Shown here piece by piece: positions 1-5,666 of a DNA stretch of 5,666 nt; positions within the stretch are counted from its first letter, which is position 1; each line of letters starts with the position of its first letter. This DNA comes from Clostridia bacterium (lineage in GTDB: Bacteria > Bacillota_A > Clostridia > Christensenellales > UBA1242): positions 1-5,666 of the forward strand of contig JAGBBI010000203.1 in the NCBI GenBank assembly GCA_017938565.1, read 5' to 3'. The position numbers and the translations under genes are program-made. Under the pieces are notes generated by a model. It was given only the letters and a program-made list of their open reading frames with translations. It searched no databases and was not told the DNA's origin.

Positions 1-1182
1 AAATGTAGGAGGAGTTACGCCACTTTGAGTAGCATAATAAATTTTAAGTCTTTTCCCATTCACAACTGGTGGAGCGTTTGAAATCACTGCATCTTGAATT
101 ATGTCGTTAACATCACTAGTTTTAATTCTCTTTGTGTTGTTTGCATAAACCTCTTCGACTGCCTGCATTAATTTTTCCATTCTTTTACCAGTTAATGCAG
201 ACAAAAAAACAGGCTTAAAGTAACGCATAAAATCCAATTCATTTTTTAATTTGTTTTCATAAGTATTCATTGTTGAGGTTTCTTTTTCAATCTTATCCCA
301 CTTATTAAAAACTATAATTGATGGTTTTTGCTGTTCGTGAACAAGCCCTGCAATTTTCACATCTTGCTCGGAGATTTCTTCGGCGACATCCATAACAACA
401 ACTACTACGTCTGCGCGGCGAATACTGTCAAGAGTTCTAAAAATTGAATATCTTTCAACTGTTTCATCTTCAATTGAACGCTTCCTTCTCATTCCAGCAG
501 TATCTATTAATAAGTACTTTTTCTTATTATAGTTAAATGGAACATCCACGCTATCTCTTGTGGTTCCTGAAACATTTGAAACTATAACGCGGTCTTCACC
601 AACCAATCTGTTGATAATTGAAGACTTCCCAGTATTTGGTTTCCCAACAATAGCAATTTTTAATACATCACTTTCTTCTTCACCTTGTGTGTGGTCAAGA
701 TTTTTAACCACCTCATCTAATAAATCTCCAATACCTTTTGCTTGCTCACCTGAAATTGGAATAGGCTCTCCCATACCAAGTTCATAGAAATCATAAATAT
801 TGTCTGTTTTAAATGTATCATATTTATTTGCGACCAACAGAACTTTTTTTCCTGACTTTCTCAATTTCTCTGCAACCTCAAAATCGGTCGGAACCAAACC
901 TTCTTTCCCATCAACAAAAAACAAAATCAAGTCAGCAAGATCAATTGCAATATCAACTTGTTTATTAATATGAACGGTAAAATTATCAGTTTTATCAAAC
1001 TGAACCCCACCAGTATCTATTAAAGTAAATGCCTGTCCGCACCACTCAACATCGGCATAAAGCCTATCTCTTGTTACGCCCGGCATATCATCAACTATTG
1101 ATATTCTTTTGCCAACAACTCTATTAAAAAATGTACTTTTACCAGTATTTGGTCTTCCTACAATAGCAACTAATGATTTCAT
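1..1182 (-). CDS. der: Ribosome biogenesis GTPase Der (EngA), 3' end cut by window edge
   Basis: Der is a tandem GTPase that binds the 50S precursor and is needed for large-subunit maturation in the cytoplasm. The visible 394 residues contain two complete G domains. The first has P-loop GRPNTGKS (9-16), switch GVTRD (35-39), DTGG (56-59) and NKYD (119-122). The second has GKPNTGKS (180-187), SGTTRD (205-210), DTAG (227-230) and NKWD (293-296). An acidic linker (about 165-173) joins them. The C-terminal KH-like domain begins near 345 and ends at the edge in the family motif YATQSGVTPPTF, so roughly 40-50 residues are missing compared with the usual ~440. The ATG at 1182 is chosen because GAGG (1189-1192) lies 6 bases upstream and the P-loop sits at the usual distance from the N-terminus. 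Both P-loops carry Thr where Val or Ala is common. It has its own promoter and is separated from spoIIP by a terminator. Identification is very secure. Confidence 0.98.
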   Translation of the reverse strand, partial: MKSLVAIVGRPNTGKSTFFNRVVGKRISIVDDMPGVTRDRLYADVEWCGQAFTLIDTGGVQFDKTDNFTVHINKQVDIAIDLADLILFFVDGKEGLVPTDFEVAEKLRKSGKKVLLVANKYDTFKTDNIYDFYELGMGEPIPISGEQAKGIGDLLDEVVKNLDHTQGEEESDVLKIAIVGKPNTGKSSIINRLVGEDRVIVSNVSGTTRDSVDVPFNYNKKKYLLIDTAGMRRKRSIEDETVERYSIFRTLDSIRRADVVVVVMDVAEEISEQDVKIAGLVHEQQKPSIIVFNKWDKIEKETSTMNTYENKLKNELDFMRYFKPVFLSALTGKRMEKLMQAVEEVYANNTKRIKTSDVNDIIQDAVISNAPPVVNGKRLKIYYATQSGVTPPTF

Positions 1183-1218
1183 AAAATTCCTCAGTCCCCC
1201 ATTATATATTCAAATTAT

Positions 1219-1246
1219 ATTATACTTATTTATATAAATTTTGCAA
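1219..1246 (-). promoter_or_regulatory. Predicted vegetative (sigma-A type) promoter of der
   Basis: Read on the minus strand, a -35 element TTGCAA (1246-1241) is followed by a 16-base AT-rich spacer and a perfect -10 element TATAAT (1224-1219). Transcription would begin near 1212, giving a leader of about 30 bases that contains a G5 run (1196-1200) and the GAGG ribosome binding site of der. The position just downstream of the spoIIP terminator fits an independent der transcript. This is a consensus match by eye; no start site is known. Confidence 0.7.
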
Positions 1247-1274
1247 GGAATTTTTTAAATTAATAATTTCATGT

Positions 1275-1303
1275 AAAAAAGCGGTCAAGATTGACCGCTT
1301 TTT
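1275..1303 (-). terminator. Intrinsic terminator of spoIIP
   Basis: GCGGTCAA (1281-1288) pairs with TTGACCGC (1291-1298), extended at the base by five A-T pairs (1276-1280 with 1299-1303). Opening the two inner A-T pairs gives a 6-base loop. On the minus strand the stem is followed by six T residues (1280-1275). The stop codon of spoIIP (TAA, 1304-1302) forms the start of the stem base, so the hairpin begins directly at the end of the gene. The flanking A and T runs make it nearly symmetric, but no plus-strand gene needs it. Confidence 0.92.
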
Positions 1304-2486
1304 ATGCTTTTTTCTTCCCAAATATTCCACCAAATAGTTCGCTGAAAAATCTTGACACTTTGTGTCGAAATGTTTTAGAAAACACACATACTAAACCAAA
1401 GATTAATGCCACACCACCGATTGAGCCTAATATAATCCAGAGTGTAGCATTCGTTGCACTTGTCCCAGCTCCTGTTGAACTTTCTGCCACCAGACCCGTT
1501 TCTAAGGTGTCTCCCGATGACGCTTCGGTGTCTAAATCTTCTAAACTGGAAGCATTTGCTGATTTTGTTCCATAAAGCACTACATCTATCGTTTTTGCAA
1601 GTGGAACCGTAGTTTTTTTGACTAAGTCTTTTTCAATTAAATTCGTCCCCATTTCAAAAAGCATTGCCTTTGATGATAGCTGTTGATTATAATTCCCTTT
1701 ACCAATATATATGTCTTTGATAAGCCCTGGATAAACTTCATCTGCATAAGCTTTTATACTTAATGCAAACTCTTTGTTTATTGCAGAATTCACATTAGCA
1801 GAACCTATCACCATCCTGACTTTACTCATCTTTTCACCATTCACTGTGGTTATATACTCAGACCTTGGGGTTGCATCTCTGTGAATATCGAAAATCGCAT
1901 CTAAGTCGTTCTTTAAAAGTTGTGATGCAGTTTGTTCACTTCTGGTATACGCCCCTGAATCGTGTGGTAAATGTAAATCCTCTGAATAAAAAACCGATAT
2001 ACCTAAGTCTTCCAAGTTTCTTTTGAGAGATGCACCAATATCGTGTATTCCACCTTTTCCATAAATACTATCAGTTCCATCTGCATCATTATAACATTCA
2101 TCGTTGTGTGTATGATATAAGCCAATTCTTTTCCCAGTGCTTGCATTAACCGATTCAATACTGCCCTTCTTTTTAATATTAAATACCGGCATCTTTACCG
2201 ATTCTGTAAATCTAGCCACGGCAGTTTTTTCTTCTTCATTTACCGACTCAATAATATAATGGTTATTCTCTGTGCTTATGTATTCATCGTTTACTTGGAT
2301 CCCGTCTCCCTTCATAAACACTACCTTAGTTGGGTCGTCTGCGTCATATACAACGAAACAATCGGGAGTATCAATTGTCCTTGCTGAAACACTTAAATTG
2401 TTTAAAGGAAACATCGCAAAACTAAAAAACATAGAACAGATTGCAATACACATTAATATGAAGTTGTTTTTATTATTTCTTGTCAT
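1302..2486 (-). CDS. spoIIP: Stage II sporulation protein P, peptidoglycan hydrolase with C-terminal anchor
   Basis: SpoIIP is a zinc-dependent amidase/endopeptidase which, with SpoIID and SpoIIM, thins septal peptidoglycan so that the mother cell membrane can engulf the forespore. Residues 9-35 form a signal peptide or N-terminal anchor, with a plausible signal peptidase I site after SVSA (32-35). Residues 40-100 form a small domain with a GDGIQVNDEYI-like stretch, which I recall from clostridial SpoIIP. The catalytic domain is about 118-306: YHTHNDE (124-130), with His125/His127/Glu130; HDSGAYTRSEQT (175-186); DIHRDA (200-205), with His202; YNQQLS (266-271); and FEMG (277-280), with Glu278 as the likely catalytic acid. 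Then follow a Ser/Thr/Ala-rich linker (308-347), a membrane helix (348-370) and a basic tail (371-394). The C-terminal helix is unusual to my knowledge. The ATG at 2486 lies inside the last codons of the upstream gene, with GGAG (2496-2493) six bases upstream, so translation is probably coupled. All likely catalytic residues are present. Confidence 0.95.
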   Translation of the reverse strand: MTRNNKNNFILMCIAICSMFFSFAMFPLNNLSVSARTIDTPDCFVVYDADDPTKVVFMKGDGIQVNDEYISTENNHYIIESVNEEEKTAVARFTESVKMPVFNIKKKGSIESVNASTGKRIGLYHTHNDECYNDADGTDSIYGKGGIHDIGASLKRNLEDLGISVFYSEDLHLPHDSGAYTRSEQTASQLLKNDLDAIFDIHRDATPRSEYITTVNGEKMSKVRMVIGSANVNSAINKEFALSIKAYADEVYPGLIKDIYIGKGNYNQQLSSKAMLFEMGTNLIEKDLVKKTTVPLAKTIDVVLYGTKSANASSLEDLDTEASSGDTLETGLVAESSTGAGTSATNATLWIILGSIGGVALIFGLVCVFSKTFRHKVSRFFSELFGGIFGKKKA

Positions 2487-3246
2487 TTGTGTCTCCGCCT
2501 TTTTCTTTATCTATTGAATAAATGTTTTTCTTATATACACCGGTAACATCTTTGTCTGCTCTTGTTTTATTAGTTTCTTTAAAATTCCCAGTTTCAGCTT
2601 CTACGAATTCTCCACTTTCAAAATCAAATACTTTTGCAGGAGATTTCCCCACAACTGCTTCTATCGTTTCTCCCATTGCTTCACTTAAACCGACCGCTAT
2701 CAATGTTGATAATATTACAGTATCAAACGCACCTGCAAGTCCAAGTCTTAACGGAGTCATAACTCCAAGACCTACATTAATCAGAAACTGTATTAAAGAC
2801 GCTAAGAATATTCCCATAACACTACAAATGAAAGCATTCCTTCGACTTCTTCCAAGCACATACGCAACGACACCAGCAACAAGTCCATATAGCCAAGTAT
2901 TGTCAATCACTATATCTTCTGGCGTTTTACTTGGCATTAAATATTGTATCAACAGAATAAGACCTGCTGTAACTAAAGAACCAAAGAAAGCCCTCAATAA
3001 ATCCATAGATAAACCTGTTCTAATCAATAAGTAGATGCAAACGGCAAGCGGTATTAAAAACCCACCTATTGAAAATGTAAAATATTTACCAATAGAAATT
3101 GGCGGAAGCACAATCCCAACCGCAATCCCAACCAAAATAACAAGAGCCCATTTGTCGCTCATTCTCATTTTATCAAGTACCCTTTGTCCGGCACCACATA
3201 TTAGTGCAATAATTAATATCGAAATTACAACCAAACTAAATGACAT
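2473..3246 (-). CDS. DUF1614 family polytopic membrane protein
   Basis: This 257-residue protein has about seven membrane segments (roughly 3-19, 32-50, 54-74, 83-103, 117-131, 138-158 and 172-189) and a hydrophilic, charged C-terminal tail of about 60 residues. I assign it to DUF1614 from recalled family features: an N-terminal RVLDKMRMSDKWAL stretch (22-35), GG at 61-62, the LVAGVVAYVLGRSRRNAF block (122-139) and GLAGAFDTVILSTLIAVGLSE (169-189). The molecular function of the family is unknown, although it is often found beside spoIIP in clostridia. The ATG at 3246 has AGGAG (3258-3254) seven bases upstream. The gene starts 30 bases after the feoB stop and overlaps spoIIP by 14 bases, so DUF1614 and SpoIIP are almost certainly made from one message. 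A role in sporulation or membrane handling is inferred from context only. Confidence 0.85.
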   Translation of the reverse strand: MSFSLVVISILIIALICGAGQRVLDKMRMSDKWALVILVGIAVGIVLPPISIGKYFTFSIGGFLIPLAVCIYLLIRTGLSMDLLRAFFGSLVTAGLILLIQYLMPSKTPEDIVIDNTWLYGLVAGVVAYVLGRSRRNAFICSVMGIFLASLIQFLINVGLGVMTPLRLGLAGAFDTVILSTLIAVGLSEAMGETIEAVVGKSPAKVFDFESGEFVEAETGNFKETNKTRADKDVTGVYKKNIYSIDKEKGGDTNDKK

Positions 3247-3276
3247 ATTAGTTCTCCTTTTATGATTAGTTTGGTT

Positions 3277-5076
3277 TTAAATTTCGCTTTTATGCTTTAT
3301 TATACAATTTTTACAATTTATTTTGCATTTACTCTTGAAAATGCTATAGCACGCTAATGATAAAATAATAAATACCGCACTTGCTATAAAGCCTATTAAA
3401 AGTCCAAAAGCGCTTCCAAATGTATATAATACAAAGCTAACTCCGTAAGCAAGTATGGTTTGCGATATAAAAATTCTTATTGCAAACTTTGAACCAAATT
3501 CAGCTTTTGCACACCGAAGAGCTGGCAAGCATGGCGAGTAAAGCATAATAAACAGTAAAAATGACACAATTGACACAACTGATAAGTCAGGAGTTAAATC
3601 AAACATTGAGATTGTTGAAAGTATATTTTCTTTTGCAACCAAGCCCGCTATTAACGATACAATTATTGGCTTTTTATCAAGGCCTATTGGTTTAAAGAAA
3701 ATTCCAACACAATTTGCAAATATATCTAATAGTGTCAACTCTTTGCCAACAATTGAGACTTCTATCGTCATTAATACCCACACCGCCGATGATACCAACA
3801 GAACAGTACCAGCAACTCTTTTTAGAAAATCTTTTAAAATTGATGAACTTTCTATAACTAAATGTTTAAATGATGGAACAGCAAGTCTAGGAACTTCCAT
3901 AATAAATGGTACCTCATCTTTTGGAGTTGAGAATTTAAGATAAGTAATCCCTGCACCAACTGTCAATAAAAAAATGACAAATACAATACCAATATTACCC
4001 ATCAACACTTCACTTGCCAAAAATAAAACAATTGGTATCTTTGCCGAACACCCAATAAAAGGTAAGAATTTACAAGTTTGAAGTCTACAAATATTGTCAT
4101 CTATATTTCTTGACGCCAAAATTCCAGACGTTGTACAACCAATGCCGATAGACATACCAAAAATAGATTTACCGTTTAAACCAATTTTATTTAAGTCGAT
4201 ATTAAACAAATATGCAACTCTTGGCAAATATCCACTTTCTTCTAATATATTCATACAAAATAAAAGGATAAAAAGTGTTGGCAAAAATGAAATAACCGAC
4301 CCTAGTCCATTTATTACAACCACTTGAAAGAAATCTATTAAAAAATACATATTCCACTTTGCAAGCGATGAGATACACAACTCTCCAAGCCTGTTCCAGT
4401 ATGTTGTAATAAAATAACCACAATAGTCGCCTAGAGCCACAAAACTTATATAATATACAATCCCCAGTATCGCAACGAATATTACCTTGCCAAATATTGG
4501 ATGCATTATTACTTTATCTACTTGTTGGCGTTTAAGTAATTTTAAATCCAGAAGTTGCATTATCGCATCATAACCAACTTCCAATTTATTTAAGGGTATA
4601 AAATTTAAAACATTTTCAATAATCCAATTTAATATATCCTTTCTTTTTTTTCTTGCATCACCATAATAAACTGGAATTCTTAATTTATTTTGCAATTTTT
4701 GAATAGACTCTTTAGTTATTTTTGCCCCAAACTCGTTTACAAATAAACTTACATTAAATCCTTTTTTAGCAAGTTCTAAAAATAAATTTAAATTTTTTTC
4801 AAGAGTCGACGTGGTTGCGACATAAATAATTTTAGCATCTTTATTCTTCTCTAAATAATTAATTGAAACCTTCTCATCAGCACCTGATGAATTGATAGAA
4901 TATACCCCCGGTAGGTCAACGAAATTTAATTTGTTATTACAAAAATTAACACATCTTTCACGCTCTGCAACTGTTACACCGCTATAATTTGCAACTTTTT
5001 CGTGTGATTTCGTAAGAGTATTAAAAAGCGTTGTCTTCCCCGTGTTTGGGTTTCCAATAATTATTATTTTTTCCAT
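3277..5076 (-). CDS. feoB: Ferrous iron transporter FeoB, compact divergent form
   Basis: FeoB is the inner-membrane Fe(II) uptake protein with a cytoplasmic N-terminal G domain. Visible motifs are P-loop GNPNTGKT (8-15), GVT with switch Thr35 (33-35), DLPG (54-57), and a G5-like GDARK (139-143). The G4 position reads NEFG (114-117) rather than NxxD, so the guanine-contacting Asp is missing. The helical region between G domain and membrane is short (about 145-190). The membrane part starts at HPIFGK (192-197) and has the first Gate motifs IGLNGKS (298-304), GCTTSGI (313-319; usual form GCNVPAI) and FIGCSAKIP (340-348), then the second Gate region GLVAKEN (478-484) and LYSPCLPAL (512-520). The tail has Cys584, Cys588 and Cys591. 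At 599 residues it is shorter than the usual 700-800. The ATG at 5076 is the only sensible start because an in-frame TAA lies directly upstream (5082-5080); the best ribosome site, GGAG (5092-5089), is a long 12 bases away. feoA precedes it by 17 bases. Family assignment is firm, transport activity is inferred. Confidence 0.93.
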   Translation of the reverse strand: MEKIIIIGNPNTGKTTLFNTLTKSHEKVANYSGVTVAERERCVNFCNNKLNFVDLPGVYSINSSGADEKVSINYLEKNKDAKIIYVATTSTLEKNLNLFLELAKKGFNVSLFVNEFGAKITKESIQKLQNKLRIPVYYGDARKKRKDILNWIIENVLNFIPLNKLEVGYDAIMQLLDLKLLKRQQVDKVIMHPIFGKVIFVAILGIVYYISFVALGDYCGYFITTYWNRLGELCISSLAKWNMYFLIDFFQVVVINGLGSVISFLPTLFILLFCMNILEESGYLPRVAYLFNIDLNKIGLNGKSIFGMSIGIGCTTSGILASRNIDDNICRLQTCKFLPFIGCSAKIPIVLFLASEVLMGNIGIVFVIFLLTVGAGITYLKFSTPKDEVPFIMEVPRLAVPSFKHLVIESSSILKDFLKRVAGTVLLVSSAVWVLMTIEVSIVGKELTLLDIFANCVGIFFKPIGLDKKPIIVSLIAGLVAKENILSTISMFDLTPDLSVVSIVSFLLFIMLYSPCLPALRCAKAEFGSKFAIRIFISQTILAYGVSFVLYTFGSAFGLLIGFIASAVFIILSLACYSIFKSKCKINCKNCIIKHKSEI

Positions 5077-5093
5077 AAATTACAACTACTCCA

Positions 5094-5312
5094 TCACATG
5101 AATTCTTCAACATTAATAATTCTGGCAAGGCAATCATTAATAGCATAAACTGAATTACTTACACGAATTAAATACATTCCCTTAGTTCGTGAAAGTATTT
5201 CAATTTCAGCCTCTTTTATAAATCCAAAATCATTCAGACGATAAGCCAAATTTGCGTCTGAAATTTCAACAATTTTTAATTTCTTTAAATTATTAACATC
5301 AATTAATCTCAA
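5094..5312 (-). CDS. feoA: FeoA, small SH3-like partner of FeoB
   Basis: FeoA is a small cytoplasmic SH3-fold protein thought to assist or regulate FeoB. The 72 residues match the family length (about 75) and pattern: a short N-terminal strand region (IVEISDAN, 14-21), the characteristic LAYRLNDFGFIKEAEIEIL stretch (22-40; compare the usual LxxRLxxMGhxxGxxhxhh), a central strand MYLIRV (46-51) and the final VYAINDCLARIINV (55-68). The usual Gly of the MGhxxG turn is replaced by Glu. The start is TTG at 5312: an in-frame TAG lies at 5324-5322 and no ATG or GTG exists between it and the conserved region. AGAGG (5323-5319) sits six bases upstream, within the terminator-like hairpin. feoB follows 17 bases downstream, so the two form an operon. 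Confidence 0.88.
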   Translation of the reverse strand: MRLIDVNNLKKLKIVEISDANLAYRLNDFGFIKEAEIEILSRTKGMYLIRVSNSVYAINDCLARIINVEEFM

Positions 5313-5323
5313 AAAAAACCTCT
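5310..5323 (-). promoter_or_regulatory. feoA translation start inside the terminator hairpin arm and T-tract
   Basis: The feoA Shine-Dalgarno AGAGG (5323-5319) is part of the 3' arm of the preceding 16-bp hairpin. The spacer and first two bases of the TTG start are the T-tract itself (5318-5311). When the hairpin is folded the ribosome site is paired. No other ribosome binding site or start codon is available for feoA. Sequestration is a structural prediction. Confidence 0.6.
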
Positions 5324-5353
5324 AATTAACTTTATGCGTTAATTAGAGGTTTT
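5311..5353 (-). terminator. Hairpin terminator after nrdR, overlapping the feoA start
   Basis: A perfect 16-bp inverted repeat, with AAAACCTCTAATTAAC at 5315-5330 and its complement at 5338-5353, encloses a 7-base loop. On the minus strand it is followed by eight T residues (5318-5311, the first four pairing in the stem), the form of an intrinsic terminator. It begins four bases after the nrdR stop. The stem is AT-rich, with five G-C pairs, so read-through is plausible. Because feoA starts directly in the T-tract, it could also act as an attenuator, a translational lock, or a dyad operator for a DNA-binding regulator. Confidence 0.75.
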
Positions 5354-5357
5354 ATGT

Positions 5358-5666
5358 TTATTTGTTATCTGCAATACCTTTGGCTAAAATTTCGATGAAC
5401 TCTTTAAATTTTGACACATCTTCAAACTGTTTATAAACCGAAGCAAAGCGTATATATGCGACTTTATCAACCTTTTCAAGCTCACTCATTACAAGTTCAC
5501 CAATATCCGATGAGTCAATTTCCTTTTCAGTAGTTGACAGGATTTGTTTCTCAATGCGTGCCACCATATCATCAATTTGATTGCTTGTTACAGGTCGTTT
5601 TTCACACGCCCTTATTATTCCAGTTTTTATCTTCTCAACACGAAATAATTGCCTTTCACCATTTCT
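5358..5666 (-). CDS. nrdR: Transcriptional repressor NrdR, 5' end outside window
   Basis: NrdR senses ATP/dATP through an ATP-cone domain and represses ribonucleotide reductase genes. The frame is open from the right edge to the TAA at 5358, giving 102 visible residues, and the first codon (5666-5664) is in phase. The ATP-cone signature is clear: RNGERQLFRVEKIKTGIIRACEKRPV at the edge end, then an IEKQIL helix, DSSDIGELVM, and VAYIRFASVYKQFEDVSKF, the family's usual VAYVRFASVYRxFxD block, followed by a short tail. About 50 residues, including the zinc-ribbon DNA-binding domain, lie outside. An internal Met codon at 5567 is not the true start, because the conserved ACEKRP motif lies upstream of it. 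NrdR binding sites regulate distant genes; none was seen here. Confidence 0.96.
   Translation of the reverse strand, partial: RNGERQLFRVEKIKTGIIRACEKRPVTSNQIDDMVARIEKQILSTTEKEIDSSDIGELVMSELEKVDKVAYIRFASVYKQFEDVSKFKEFIEILAKGIADNK

Noticed and set aside
560..787. A plus-strand open frame opposite der
   Set aside because: It is antisense to the highly conserved second G domain of Der and has no recognisable domain of its own.
1291..1575. A plus-strand open frame opposite the 3' end of spoIIP
   Set aside because: Its start is inside the terminator hairpin, it has no ribosome binding site, and it mirrors the low-complexity linker of SpoIIP.
2500..2540. A sigma-E-like promoter just upstream of spoIIP (GTATATA with a downstream CAATAGAT)
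   Set aside because: The -10 part matches the CATACAAT-type consensus at only about half the positions, and the overlap with DUF1614 makes co-transcription the simpler reading.
2522..3034. A 170-codon open frame on the plus strand
   Set aside because: It lies entirely antisense to the DUF1614 gene and its translation shows no family features; it is a by-product of that gene's codon composition.
3299..3304. A perfect TATAAT on the minus strand at the end of feoB, a possible promoter for DUF1614-spoIIP
   Set aside because: No good -35 hexamer is present at 16-18 bases (best 3 of 6 matches), and AT-rich coding sequence yields TATAAT by chance. It remains possible but is not supported.
4202..4423. 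A 73-codon minus-strand open frame in another phase within feoB
   Set aside because: It overlaps conserved FeoB membrane coding sequence out of frame, so it is a shadow.
5313..5357. A Fur or DtxR/IdeR operator in front of feoA
   Set aside because: The dyad does not resemble the GATAATGATAATCATTATC or TTAGGTTAGSCTAACCTAA consensus; stem plus T-tract is better explained as a terminator-like element.

Overview
This is an AT-rich window in which every gene I can support lies on the minus strand. Read in the direction of transcription (right to left), the order is nrdR (3' part), a hairpin terminator, feoA, feoB, a DUF1614-type membrane protein gene, spoIIP, a strong terminator, and der (5' part). 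Genes fill nearly all of it; the longest gap is about 120 bases between spoIIP and der and holds the spoIIP terminator and the der promoter. The low G+C content, the sporulation engulfment gene spoIIP, and the neighbourhood DUF1614-spoIIP-der point to an endospore-forming (or sporulation-gene-carrying) low-GC Firmicute of the clostridial type. I cannot name the species.

Right side (5094-5666): the ATP-cone half of NrdR, the nucleotide-sensing repressor of ribonucleotide reductase genes, ends at 5358. It is followed by a perfect 16-bp hairpin and a T-tract. The T-tract runs directly into the TTG start codon of feoA, and the only Shine-Dalgarno sequence of feoA sits inside the 3' arm of the hairpin. 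Terminator and feoA translation start are therefore physically merged.

Middle (2473-5076): feoA is followed 17 bases later by a compact, divergent feoB (599 aa), forming a ferrous iron uptake pair. FeoB keeps its P-loop, switch Thr, DLPG and the core Gate motifs, but has lost the Asp of the G4 guanine-specificity motif. Only 30 bases later comes a seven-helix DUF1614 protein, whose end overlaps the start of spoIIP by 14 bases. No convincing promoter or terminator separates feoB from DUF1614-spoIIP, so iron uptake and a sporulation engulfment hydrolase may share a transcript.

Left side (1-1303): spoIIP ends in a strong intrinsic terminator. der, the essential tandem-GTPase ribosome assembly factor, then has its own well-formed vegetative promoter and ribosome binding site and runs off the left edge with about 394 residues visible.

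No RNA genes, mobile elements, CRISPR arrays or long repeats were seen. The most notable points are the feoA start embedded in a terminator hairpin, the G4-degenerate compact FeoB, the iron/sporulation gene arrangement, and a SpoIIP that appears to carry a C-terminal membrane anchor.
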